DNA of 12,843 bases from Bacteroidales bacterium (GCA_900767385.1 CAAFYY010000006.1:1-12843); one strand, 5' to 3'. Positions 1 to 6,347 are shown, counted from the first letter of the stretch. Made by a program: numbers and translations. The notes: generated by a model from the sequence alone, not told the origin.

Positions 1-70
1 CATCTAACATATGCATGTATTTTAGCAATACTGCACAATTATGTTTCTTTCTTTTTTGTATCGGCATAAT

Positions 71-106
71 AAAACCCCGAAAGTTTTTTGTCTAACTTTC
101 GGGGTT
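71..106 (-). terminator. Intrinsic terminator of the yitT-like gene
   Basis: A perfect 13-bp inverted repeat (AACCCCGAAAGTT at 73-85 and its complement at 94-106) encloses an 8-base loop. Read on the minus strand, the stem runs into TTTT and then ATTATG, so it fits a Rho-independent terminator about 45 bases after the yitT-like stop codon. The rest of 1-150 shows no gene or other structure that I can support. Confidence 0.85.
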
Positions 107-150
107 CATATCAAATTGGATAGCCTTTTCTTTTATAGATTCGGGAGAAC

Positions 151-1158
151 TTATTCTGGATTGATGTCGCCCTTCTCCGGAAGTGACTGCCAGCCTTGGC
201 CGAATGCTTCGTAGGCGTCGGTTACGACCACGAAAGCATTTGGGTCTACCTCTTTCAGTTTCACCTTCATGGCGGCCGCCTCCTTGCGGTTGAGCACCAT
301 GAAGAGCATCTCCTTCTCAATATCGGAGTAGAGGCCGCTGCTCTTGATACGGGTTGCGCTGCGTCCGATCTCCTTGATGATGAAGTCTTGCAACGCACTG
401 TTCTTCTTGTCGGTGATGATGAAAAGGATCTTATCGTCCTTGCTACCGCTGATTACATAAGCAATCACCCTTGAGATGATGAAGATGGAAATCAGCGAAT
501 AGAAAGAGAGAAGGAATGGCGACTGGTCTGAAACTCCGGCATTGCTGCCGCCAAGTCCGAAACCGATGACTACCAAACCGAAGGTCACTACGGTGGCATC
601 CACGATGAGGATGGCGTTGGAGAACGGGATGTGGAGATATTTCTGGAAAATCATGCCAACGATATCGCTGCCGCCGGTTGTGGCTTGGTTGCGGATAACG
701 AGTCCGGTGCCGATGCCGATGACCACTGCGCCCATGATACTGGTGAGCAGCAGATGGTCGCTGAGGTCAAGGCGGCCGCCGAGAATCTGCGTTGGGTCAA
801 GTGCCTTGAGGGCCTCCTCGGTAGGGTAGACCGCACGTTCCATGGCATTCATGATGGTTGGCGTTGTGAGCACAGCCACCACGGTGCGGGCACCCATTGC
901 TGTGCCGAGCAGAAGAACGGAGAGAATCAGCAAAGGAACATCGAACATATAGCCGAAGATACCAACCTGAATGGAAGGGAAAATGTTGTGGAGCACGATG
1001 CTTGCACCATAAACGCCGCCAGGGACAATATTATAAGGGTTGATGAAGAAGACGAAGCCTGCGGCGAGAATCGTACAACCCAGGAAAATGTTTACCCAAG
1101 AGAGCCACCAGTTCAAATGTTTGGCTGGCTCAATAAAGGAAGCCAATTTATTGTTCAT
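151..1158 (-). CDS. YitT family membrane protein with C-terminal DUF2179 domain
   Basis: This encodes 335 residues. The N-terminal two thirds is hydrophobic, with about five or six membrane segments, the first at roughly residues 20-40. It is followed by the family motif NPYNIVPGGVYG at 40-51. A second conserved patch reads RNQATTGGSDIVG. Roughly the last 95 residues form a soluble domain (from KDDKILFIITDK to FVVVTDAYEAFGQGW) that matches DUF2179, which is thought to be a ligand-binding or regulatory module. The length and order are normal for YitT/DUF161 proteins of the inner membrane. Their substrate is unknown, so no transport function is claimed. The ATG at 1158 is the natural start; there is no obvious ribosome binding site. 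The gene is followed by its own terminator. It is preceded by a terminator-bearing leader region (1206-1354), so attenuation or independent initiation are both possible. Confidence 0.92.
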   Translation of the reverse strand: MNNKLASFIEPAKHLNWWLSWVNIFLGCTILAAGFVFFINPYNIVPGGVYGASIVLHNIFPSIQVGIFGYMFDVPLLILSVLLLGTAMGARTVVAVLTTPTIMNAMERAVYPTEEALKALDPTQILGGRLDLSDHLLLTSIMGAVVIGIGTGLVIRNQATTGGSDIVGMIFQKYLHIPFSNAILIVDATVVTFGLVVIGFGLGGSNAGVSDQSPFLLSFYSLISIFIISRVIAYVISGSKDDKILFIITDKKNSALQDFIIKEIGRSATRIKSSGLYSDIEKEMLFMVLNRKEAAAMKVKLKEVDPNAFVVVTDAYEAFGQGWQSLPEKGDINPE

Positions 1159-1205
1159 GTGTTCTAAAATTTCGTGTGTAACGTCAGATGGCAGAGTGAT
1201 TAAAA

Positions 1206-1239
1206 CAAAAATAAGGAGAAAGGAACGCTTTCTCCTTAT
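1206..1239 (-). terminator. Intrinsic terminator between the rhomboid and yitT-like genes
   Basis: A perfect 12-bp stem (1211-1222 with 1228-1239, arms ATAAGGAGAAAG and complement) has a 5-base loop. On the minus strand it is followed by TTTTGTTTTA. It could end the rhomboid transcript or the candidate RNA starting near 1318, or act as an attenuator for the yitT-like gene. The 5 bases just before the stem in the RNA (GAACG, 1244-1240) are complementary to the terminator loop (CGTTC, 1227-1223), which allows an alternative fold. Confidence 0.85.
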
Positions 1240-1318
1240 CGTTCTTTACCGATTAAATCCATGATTGTAAAAAACATGGACTTAACGGTAAATCTAACCA
1301 CTATACTTCACTGAAAAC
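1206..1318 (-). ncRNA. Candidate structured small RNA or attenuating leader
   Basis: Downstream of a minus-strand promoter lies a long hairpin. Its arms are 1275-1292 and 1245-1263, and an 11-base loop is rich in U on the minus strand. The stem is 18 bp with one bulged base (1252). The single non-Watson-Crick position (1257 against 1281) is a G-U wobble in the minus-strand RNA but an A-C mismatch in the plus-strand RNA, which favours minus-strand transcription. It is followed at once by a perfect 12-bp terminator hairpin and a U-rich run. The expected transcript is about 110 nt, ending about 45 bases before the yitT-like start. It could be a free small RNA, or a leader that controls read-through into the yitT-like gene. 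The 5' end is approximate. It matches no RNA family I recognise. Confidence 0.45.
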
Positions 1319-1322
1319 ATTG

Positions 1323-1354
1323 CAAAATTAGGAAATAATTCTCAATTATACAAA
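1323..1354 (-). promoter_or_regulatory. Bacteroidetes-type promoter for the candidate RNA/yitT leader
   Basis: On the minus strand TTTG (1354-1351) is followed after 20 bases by TAATTTTG (1330-1323), then CA. This fits the Bacteroidetes housekeeping consensus TTTG-N19-21-TAnnTTTG, with a start expected near 1312-1320. It lies just after the rhomboid stop codon, so it would drive the structured RNA and possibly the yitT-like gene. Confidence 0.55.
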
Positions 1355-1399
1355 TTATCTGGTAAAAAGAAGATTTCTCAATTTGTAACCTATTGATAA

Positions 1400-2113
1400 T
1401 TATTTTATTCTGTCGTTAAAAAGAGCCCCTCGCTTCTTCCAGTAGAGTAGGATGAAGAGGGCGAAGAGCATGCCGCCGAGATGGGCGAAATGGGCCACGT
1501 TGTCGAAGCGGAAATTGCCTACACCGGCAATCAGTTCGATGACAGCATAGCCAGCCACAAACCATCGGGCCGGGATTGGAATCGGGATAAACATCAAGAA
1601 GATGGACTGCTCCGGGAACATCCATCCGAAGGCGAGCAGCAAGCCGAAGATACAGCCTGAGGCACCCACCGTTTTCAAAGCGTCAATCCACACGCGCAAC
1701 TGACCGATATCGGGTGTGAGGTCGGCGCCATTCAATCCGGCAATGAGGTGCTGATACGTCATCTCCCAAGTCACTTGTTGAATCAAAGCAGCTCCTAATC
1801 CCGAAAAAAGATAGAAAAACAAGAATTTTTTGCCGCCCCAAATCTGCTCGAAACCACGTCCGAACATGAAAAGTGCGAACATGTTACAGAAAATATGGGT
1901 GATATTGGAAGTGTCGTGCATGAACATATAGGTGATCGGCTGGAAGATATGGAAATCGCTGCTCCGCCAATACCTCATCGCCAAAAGATCCGTGAGATTG
2001 AAATGGAACATCCTTTCTAACGCTATGGTAGCCAGCCACATAATAATGTTTAACATCAAGATGTGACCTACGATAGTCATGCTGAATTGTGAGTTTCTGC
2101 TGTTGAAATTCAT
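1400..2113 (-). CDS. Rhomboid family intramembrane serine protease
   Basis: The protein has 237 residues from the ATG at 2113. The reading frame is open further upstream to a TTG at 2200. However, a good promoter -7 element (2149-2142) lies inside that extension and there is no ATG in it, so the shorter start is preferred. About six membrane segments are visible. The rhomboid hallmarks are present: the H66/H73/N77 cluster in HDTSNITHIFCN, the nucleophile S152 in VGASG, and the general-base histidine in AHLGG (H211, with H208 nearby). The L1-region WR-type sequence is not obvious. Rhomboids cleave transmembrane helices of substrate proteins within the membrane; the substrate here is unknown. 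The loop at about 115-145 is longer than in minimal rhomboids. The gene stands alone and diverges from the HU gene. Confidence 0.93.
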   Translation of the reverse strand: MNFNSRNSQFSMTIVGHILMLNIIMWLATIALERMFHFNLTDLLAMRYWRSSDFHIFQPITYMFMHDTSNITHIFCNMFALFMFGRGFEQIWGGKKFLFFYLFSGLGAALIQQVTWEMTYQHLIAGLNGADLTPDIGQLRVWIDALKTVGASGCIFGLLLAFGWMFPEQSIFLMFIPIPIPARWFVAGYAVIELIAGVGNFRFDNVAHFAHLGGMLFALFILLYWKKRGALFNDRIK

Positions 2114-2141
2114 CGTAATAATCGGTTTGTAAAACGGTCTG

Positions 2142-2149
2142 CAAAGATA
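2142..2149 (-). promoter_or_regulatory. Promoter -7 element of the rhomboid gene
   Basis: On the minus strand the sequence reads TATCTTTGCA, an exact TAnnTTTG match. Transcription would start near 2135, about 20 bases before the ATG at 2113. No convincing -33 TTTG is seen at the expected distance. The element also settles the start codon, since it lies within the longer open frame. Confidence 0.65.
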
Positions 2150-2229
2150 ACTCAAAATTTTTTCATACGTATAATTGCAATCAAAGAGAGAAAAAATCAA
2201 AATATGTGTTTATTTGTAGAAAAAATTAT

Positions 2230-2237
2230 TATCTTTG
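2230..2237 (+). promoter_or_regulatory. Promoter -7 element of the HU gene
   Basis: TATCTTTG followed by CAC is an exact match to the Bacteroidetes -7 consensus. The -33 region has only a weak TGTG at 2205-2208, 21 bases upstream. Transcription would begin near 2244, giving an AT-rich leader of about 50 bases before the ATG at 2296. It faces away from the rhomboid promoter, with about 80 bases between the two -7 elements. Confidence 0.7.
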
Positions 2238-2295
2238 CACCGTTGATATATAGAAACAAAGACTTATTTTTTCAACACTATATTTGTTTATCGCT

Positions 2296-2568
2296 ATGAA
2301 CAAAACAGAACTCATCGAAAAGATGGCCAGCCGCACCGGCATGACCAAAAAATGTGCTCAAGAGGCTCTTAACGCCTACATTGACGTAGTAACAGAAACC
2401 TTGGCAAAAGGTGAAGACGTTGCTCTTATCGGTTTCGGTACTTTCTCAGTAGCTGATCGTCCAGCACACGAAGGTATCAACCCACGTACCCATGAAAAGA
2501 TCCAAATCCCAGCTTCTAAAACAGCTAAATTCAAAGTTGGTGCTTCTCTCAAAGAGGCTATCCGCTAA
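2296..2568 (+). CDS. HU family DNA-binding protein
   Basis: This is a 90-residue protein, the standard HU length, starting MNKTELIEKMA. An in-frame TTG at 2284 would add four residues, but the ATG gives the canonical N-terminus. It has the helical dimer core (1-40), the ALIGFGTF turn (43-50) and the DNA-binding beta arm (about 53-75). The helix-wedging proline is kept at P63 in GINP. The usual arginines at about positions 58 and 61 are replaced by H58 and I61; I61 is common in Bacteroidetes HU proteins. HU bends and compacts DNA as a dimer in the nucleoid. Codon use is rich in GCT, GGT and GTA and differs from the GC-richer mutS2 nearby, as expected of a highly expressed gene. The gene is monocistronic, with its own promoter and terminator. 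Confidence 0.97.
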   Translation: MNKTELIEKMASRTGMTKKCAQEALNAYIDVVTETLAKGEDVALIGFGTFSVADRPAHEGINPRTHEKIQIPASKTAKFKVGASLKEAIR

Positions 2569-2586
2569 TCCTATCTGAAAGTTAAT

Positions 2587-2616
2587 AAAGGGTGTCTTTT
2601 GTTGGCACCCTTTTTC
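2587..2616 (+). terminator. Intrinsic terminator of the HU gene
   Basis: The stem AAAGGGTGTC (2587-2596) pairs with GGCACCCTTT (2604-2613) with one G-U pair, around a 7-base loop. TTTTT runs through 2611-2615. It lies 19 bases after the HU stop and only 12 bases before the next start codon. Confidence 0.9.
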
Positions 2617-2627
2617 TTTGTATATAT

Positions 2628-2978
2628 ATGCCTCACCTCAATCCTTACATCATCACTGTTGTGATGCTGATCTGCTCCAACTGCTTCATGACATTCGCGT
2701 GGTACGGCCATCTCAAACTGCTGAGCAACCGCGCCTGGTGGATTTGTGCCCTTGTCAGTTGGGGAATTGCCCTCATCGAATATCTCATCGCCGTGCCTGC
2801 CAACCGTATCGGCATCGGCGTCTACACATTGCCACAGCTGAAAATCATCCAGGAAGCCATCACGCTGACGGTGTTCATCCCGTTCTCCGTCTTCTTCATG
2901 CACCAACCATTCAAGTTGGATTACGTCTGGGCTATGCTGTGCCTTCTCGGAGCAGTTTACTTTATGTTTAGGGGCTAA
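2628..2978 (+). CDS. DUF486 (DMT-like) small membrane protein
   Basis: This encodes 116 residues from the ATG at 2628. A GTG further upstream at 2592 lies inside the HU terminator and is rejected as a start. The protein is almost wholly hydrophobic, with about four membrane segments. The conserved core around SWGIALIEYLIAVPANRIG and the stretch LPQLKIIQEAITLTVF are diagnostic of DUF486 (PF04342), a short relative of the drug/metabolite transporter superfamily. The length matches the family. Such half-size DMT proteins are presumed to act as dimers in the inner membrane, but no substrate is established. mutS2 begins 20 bases after its stop, so the two are probably co-transcribed. No clear promoter is seen; the terminator tail reads TTTCTTTG, a near miss to the -7 consensus. 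Confidence 0.88.
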   Translation: MPHLNPYIITVVMLICSNCFMTFAWYGHLKLLSNRAWWICALVSWGIALIEYLIAVPANRIGIGVYTLPQLKIIQEAITLTVFIPFSVFFMHQPFKLDYVWAMLCLLGAVYFMFRG

Positions 2979-2998
2979 GAACCACGACAGCTTTCCTC

Positions 2999-5383
2999 AT
3001 GCTTTATCCAAACAACTTAGAACAGAAAATCGGTTTTGACAAGGTCAGGGGCCTCCTGAAGCAAAACTGCCAGAGTTCCATCGCCAAGGAACTTATTGAT
3101 GCGATGTCGTTTTCCACATCGTATGAAGAGGTGCTCTATGCGGTGGCCGGCATCTCTCAGATGCGCGCACTCATTGAGGAGCAACACTCCCTCCCTTTGG
3201 GCACCGTGTCCGACCTCCGCGAACCCTTTGCTGAAACGCGTGTGATAGGCACCTTCCTCTCCACCGACGATATCGTCAAGGTGAGAGATAATATCACTAT
3301 GGCTGTTCAACTCAACGAGGCTCTCCGCAAACTGGAGCCCCGCTTCGACCTCCTCCAGGCAAAAGCACGGGAAGACCTCGATTTCAAAGCCGTACTCCGC
3401 CAGATTGATCACCTCATCGACAATTTTGGCAATGTGAAAGATAACGCCTCGGCGCAACTCCTTGAGATACGCCGCAATATCATGCAAACCCAGTCGAGTC
3501 TCTCCCGCACCCTGCATCATGTGTTGAAAAAAGCGCAGAGCGAGGGACTCGTGGAACCGGATGCCGCCCCGACATTGCGCGACGGACGTTTGGTGCTTCC
3601 TGTGTTAAGCATGAACAAAAGGAAACTCAACGGCATTGTACACGACGAGTCGGCAACCGGTAAAACGGTTTTCATTGAACCCTCTGCCGTTGTTGAGGCC
3701 AACAACCGTCTGCGCGAACTGCATGGCGAAGAACAGCGCGAAGTGATTCGCTTGCTGGTGGAGATGACCAACACCCTTCGTCCCTATTACCCAGAAATTT
3801 TAGACCTCTCCCTCTTCATCGGCGAGATTGATGCCATGGTGGCCAAGGCAAGATTTGCCATCGCTACCCAAGCCATCTGCCCAAAGATTGAGAGAAAACA
3901 TATTCAACTCCTTTGGAAAAAGGCGCGACATCCCCTTTTGCAACTCTCCTTGGAAGAGCAGGGCCGCACCATCGTTCCGTTGGACATCACCCTGACACCG
4001 CAGGAGCGCATCATCCTCATTTCGGGTCCGAATGCCGGCGGCAAATCCGTCTGCCTCAAGACCGTTGCCCTCTTGCAATATATGCTGCAATGTGGTCTGC
4101 CCATCCCTATGGACGGCGACAGCACCGCATCGCTCTTTTCCGACATCTTCATTGACATCGGTGACGAACAGAGCATCGAGAACGACCTCTCTACCTACAG
4201 CTCTCACTTGATGAACATGAAGTATTTCCTTCGCTATGCCAACCCGAAGACGCTGCTGCTGATCGACGAGTTCGGCACAGGCACCGAGCCCCAGATTGGT
4301 GGTGCCATCGCAGAGGCGGTGCTTGAGACCCTTCATGGCAAAGGCTGTTTTGGTGTCATTACCACCCACTACACCAATCTCAAACACTTCGCCACCAACA
4401 CTCCGGGTGTTGTCAATGGCGCCATGCTCTTTGACCGTCAGCATATGCAGCCGCTCTTTGCTCTCCAGATAGGCACTCCAGGCAGTTCCTTTGCCATCGA
4501 GATGGCTCGCCGCATCGGTTTGCCAAACGATGTGATACAGTTGGCATCCGACAAGGTTGGCGCCACCCATATCGACTACGACAAAAGCATCCAGGACGCC
4601 GTTCGCGACCAACGCTATTGGCAGCGCAAGCGTGAGCAAATCAAGGAGCAGGAGAAGCGTATCCGTGCCAAAGAGGAGGAATACGACGAGGCTTTGTCGC
4701 AGATAAAGAAACTACGCAAGGAAACCCTCCAACAGGCCAAGGAAGAGGCGTCGCAGATGCTGCGAACCGCCAACGCCACCATTGAGCGCACCATCAAGGA
4801 CATTCGTGAGAGCGAAGCCCAGGCAGAGGTCGTCAAGCAGGCTCGTGAAGAGGTCAGTCGCCTTAAAGAGACCCTCAAACCGGCAGAGAAAACACCCGAC
4901 AAGAATGCCAAAGCAGCTTCACTGACCGTGGGCGACATGGTTCGAATCAAAGGGCAGGAGGTTGTGGGTCAGGTGCTTGCCTTGACAGACAGGGAGGCTC
5001 AGGTTGCCTTCGGTGCCATCAAGTCGAATATCGCCTTAACCCGATTGGAACGGGTGAGTCACCGACAAATCAAACAGGAGAAACGGCAGACCGACGGCAA
5101 TGCCACATCGCAACTCCGCGACCGTCAACTTCGTTTCAAACAGCAGATTGATGTGCGTGGCATGCGTGTCGACGAGGCCTTGGACGCCGTCTCCTACTAT
5201 GTGGACGACGCTGCTATGATAGGAGTCTCGCAGGTGCGTATCCTTCACGGCACCGGCACCGGCGCTCTTCGACAGGCTATCCGGGAATATCTGCAGCACG
5301 TGCATGCCGTCCGCCGATTCCATGATGAGCACGTTCAACTTGGCGGTGCCGGAATTACAATCGTGCATTTTACTGACGACTAA
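2999..5383 (+). CDS. mutS2: Endonuclease MutS2 (Smr-domain MutS family ATPase)
   Basis: This encodes 794 residues, a normal length for the family. It has an N-terminal core/clamp region (about 1-310) without the MutS mismatch-recognition domain. The ABC-type ATPase follows: Walker A GPNAGGKS at 343-350, Walker B LLLIDEFGTGTEP with D423 and E424, and the switch histidine H457. A charged coiled-coil stretch covers about 510-635. A KOW-like segment (about 642-690) follows, then a C-terminal Smr nuclease domain with IDVRG at 717-721 and HGTGTGALR from H750. All key residues are intact. MutS2 proteins suppress recombination in Helicobacter, and in Bacillus subtilis MutS2 acts on collided ribosomes; which role applies here is not shown by sequence. 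The gene follows the DUF486 gene closely and ends in a strong terminator. No Shine-Dalgarno sequence precedes the ATG. Confidence 0.96.
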   Translation: MLYPNNLEQKIGFDKVRGLLKQNCQSSIAKELIDAMSFSTSYEEVLYAVAGISQMRALIEEQHSLPLGTVSDLREPFAETRVIGTFLSTDDIVKVRDNITMAVQLNEALRKLEPRFDLLQAKAREDLDFKAVLRQIDHLIDNFGNVKDNASAQLLEIRRNIMQTQSSLSRTLHHVLKKAQSEGLVEPDAAPTLRDGRLVLPVLSMNKRKLNGIVHDESATGKTVFIEPSAVVEANNRLRELHGEEQREVIRLLVEMTNTLRPYYPEILDLSLFIGEIDAMVAKARFAIATQAICPKIERKHIQLLWKKARHPLLQLSLEEQGRTIVPLDITLTPQERIILISGPNAGGKSVCLKTVALLQYMLQCGLPIPMDGDSTASLFSDIFIDIGDEQSIENDLSTYSSHLMNMKYFLRYANPKTLLLIDEFGTGTEPQIGGAIAEAVLETLHGKGCFGVITTHYTNLKHFATNTPGVVNGAMLFDRQHMQPLFALQIGTPGSSFAIEMARRIGLPNDVIQLASDKVGATHIDYDKSIQDAVRDQRYWQRKREQIKEQEKRIRAKEEEYDEALSQIKKLRKETLQQAKEEASQMLRTANATIERTIKDIRESEAQAEVVKQAREEVSRLKETLKPAEKTPDKNAKAASLTVGDMVRIKGQEVVGQVLALTDREAQVAFGAIKSNIALTRLERVSHRQIKQEKRQTDGNATSQLRDRQLRFKQQIDVRGMRVDEALDAVSYYVDDAAMIGVSQVRILHGTGTGALRQAIREYLQHVHAVRRFHDEHVQLGGAGITIVHFTDD

Positions 5384-5407
5384 ACACTTAGACATAATCT
5401 ACGAACC

Positions 5408-5445
5408 GAAGAACACCACTTGCAAAAGGGTGTTCTTCTGTTTTT
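5408..5445 (+). terminator. Intrinsic terminator of mutS2
   Basis: A perfect 10-bp stem, GAAGAACACC (5408-5417) with GGTGTTCTTC (5429-5438), has an 11-base loop. TTTTT follows at 5441-5445. It starts 25 bases after the mutS2 stop and separates this unit from the DUF3127-division operon. Confidence 0.88.
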
Positions 5446-5532
5446 ATCCCCAAAAATCAGGGAGTGGTCGCTTAGGCTCATATTTTTTTTCAAATAATCG
5501 TGCAAGTGGGAAAAAATCTCATAAAAAAAGAG

Positions 5533-5540
5533 TAACTTTG
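5533..5540 (+). promoter_or_regulatory. Promoter -7 element of the DUF3127-murC-fts operon
   Basis: TAACTTTG followed by CACG matches TAnnTTTG exactly. The spaced -33 TTTG is not obvious, since the region around 5505-5512 is G-rich. Transcription would start near 5547, leaving a leader of about 77 bases that contains the palindrome at 5562-5573. This is the only promoter of this type I see before any gene from here to yqeY. Confidence 0.65.
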
Positions 5541-5561
5541 CACGCATAGCATAATTTGAGC

Positions 5562-5573
5562 AGACTATAGTCT
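5562..5573. repeat. 12-bp perfect palindrome in the operon leader
   Basis: AGACTATAGTCT is its own reverse complement. It lies about 15-27 bases downstream of the predicted transcription start of the DUF3127-fts operon. It could be an operator for a dimeric repressor or simply chance; nothing else in the window repeats it. Confidence 0.5.
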
Positions 5574-5623
5574 TGAACACTGCTATCACTCATGTTAAAC
5601 AGATAAATAACAATTATACACAC

Positions 5624-6022
5624 ATGGAATTAACAGGAAAAATCATCTTGGCTCAACCAGAAGCCACAGGAATGACAGGCGCAGGCAAACAATGGCGTAG
5701 AAGAACCTATGTCTTGGAGTTCTTGCCGGAAAACAATCAGTATGAACGTCACATGGCCTTCGACGTATGGAACGACAAAATCGACAGTTTCCAGTTGGTC
5801 GAGGGAAATTCATACACTATCTCTTTTGATGTAGACCTTCGCAAATGGCAAGGCAAGAGCTACAATAACTTTACCGCATGGAAAGTGGTAGAGGCTCAAG
5901 AGCAGGCAGAAGCTGCTCCAGCCTATGAGGCTCCAGTGGTGCCACCAGTGAACGAGGCTAATCCTCCTCTGCCAGAGACTCCACTCCCAACAAGCAACTC
6001 CAACGAGGAACTCCCATTCTAA
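5624..6022 (+). CDS. DUF3127 protein with SSB-like acidic C-terminal tip
   Basis: This encodes 132 residues from the ATG at 5624. An upstream in-frame TTG at 5573 overlaps the leader palindrome and lacks family similarity. The folded part (about 1-90) begins MELTGKII and contains WRRRTYVLEF, FDVWNDKID, a YTISFDVDLRKWQGKSYNNF stretch and TAWKV, which is the DUF3127 (PF11325) pattern. Its alternating short beta strands look like an OB fold; that fold is my inference. About 35 residues of proline- and alanine-rich linker follow. The protein ends NEELPF, which resembles the acidic tip of single-stranded DNA-binding protein (consensus DDDIPF), used to recruit repair and replication proteins. It is the first gene of the apparent operon and is paralogous to the next gene. 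The molecular function of DUF3127 is not established. Confidence 0.88.
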   Translation: MELTGKIILAQPEATGMTGAGKQWRRRTYVLEFLPENNQYERHMAFDVWNDKIDSFQLVEGNSYTISFDVDLRKWQGKSYNNFTAWKVVEAQEQAEAAPAYEAPVVPPVNEANPPLPETPLPTSNSNEELPF

Positions 6023-6053
6023 TATCCGCTAACAATTAAATAAAATCAGAACA

Positions 6054-6347
6054 ATGGAAATTACAGGCAAAATCATAGAACTCGGTGAAGAACGCTCAGG
6101 TGAAAGCCGCAACGGCGGTTCTTGGCGCAGAAAACAGTATGTTATCTCATACAAAGAAGCCGGTTCAACCCAACAACGTCAGATGGTTTTTGAAGTTGCA
6201 AACGACAATATCGACAGGTTTGCACTTCAGGTCGACCAAATGGTAACTATCTCTATTGATATCGACTCACGTGATTTCAACGGCCGTTGGATCAACACCG
6301 TCATTGCATGGCGTGTCCAAACTGCTGTTGAAGAACCACAACAATAA
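6054..6347 (+). CDS. DUF3127 protein, short paralogue without tail
   Basis: This encodes 97 residues beginning MEITGKIIELGEERSG. It aligns along its whole length with the preceding protein: MExTGKII, SWRRKQYVISY against QWRRRTYVLEF, ANDNIDRF against WNDKIDSF, TISIDIDSRDFNGRW against TISFDVDLRKWQGKS, and AWRV against AWKV. It therefore belongs to DUF3127. It stops soon after the folded domain (ending EEPQQ), with no proline-rich linker and no acidic tip. A tandem duplication followed by loss or gain of the tail is the simplest history. It starts 31 bases after its neighbour and ends 14 bases before the nuclease gene. A mixed oligomer of the two paralogues, in which only one subunit carries the tail, is conceivable but unproven. 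Confidence 0.88.
   Translation: MEITGKIIELGEERSGESRNGGSWRRKQYVISYKEAGSTQQRQMVFEVANDNIDRFALQVDQMVTISIDIDSRDFNGRWINTVIAWRVQTAVEEPQQ

Noticed and set aside
631..1167. A 178-codon plus-strand frame opposite the yitT-like gene
   Set aside because: It is the antisense shadow of a well-supported membrane protein gene and is rich in H, E, D and N, as mirror frames of hydrophobic genes are.
2347..2490. Loss of arm arginines in HU (H58, I61) as a specialised variant
   Set aside because: I61 is common in Bacteroidetes HU proteins and P63 is intact, so this is likely ordinary variation.
2592..2627. A longer DUF486 start at a GTG
   Set aside because: The extra codons come from the HU terminator hairpin and its U-run, and family members begin near the ATG at 2628.
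3800..4639. A 279-codon minus-strand frame inside mutS2
   Set aside because: It lies wholly opposite the conserved MutS2 ATPase region and shows no family motif; GC-rich codon bias of the real gene explains it.
5573..5623. A longer start for the first DUF3127 protein at a TTG
   Set aside because: The added 17 residues overlap the leader palindrome and precede the MELTGKII start shared with the paralogue.
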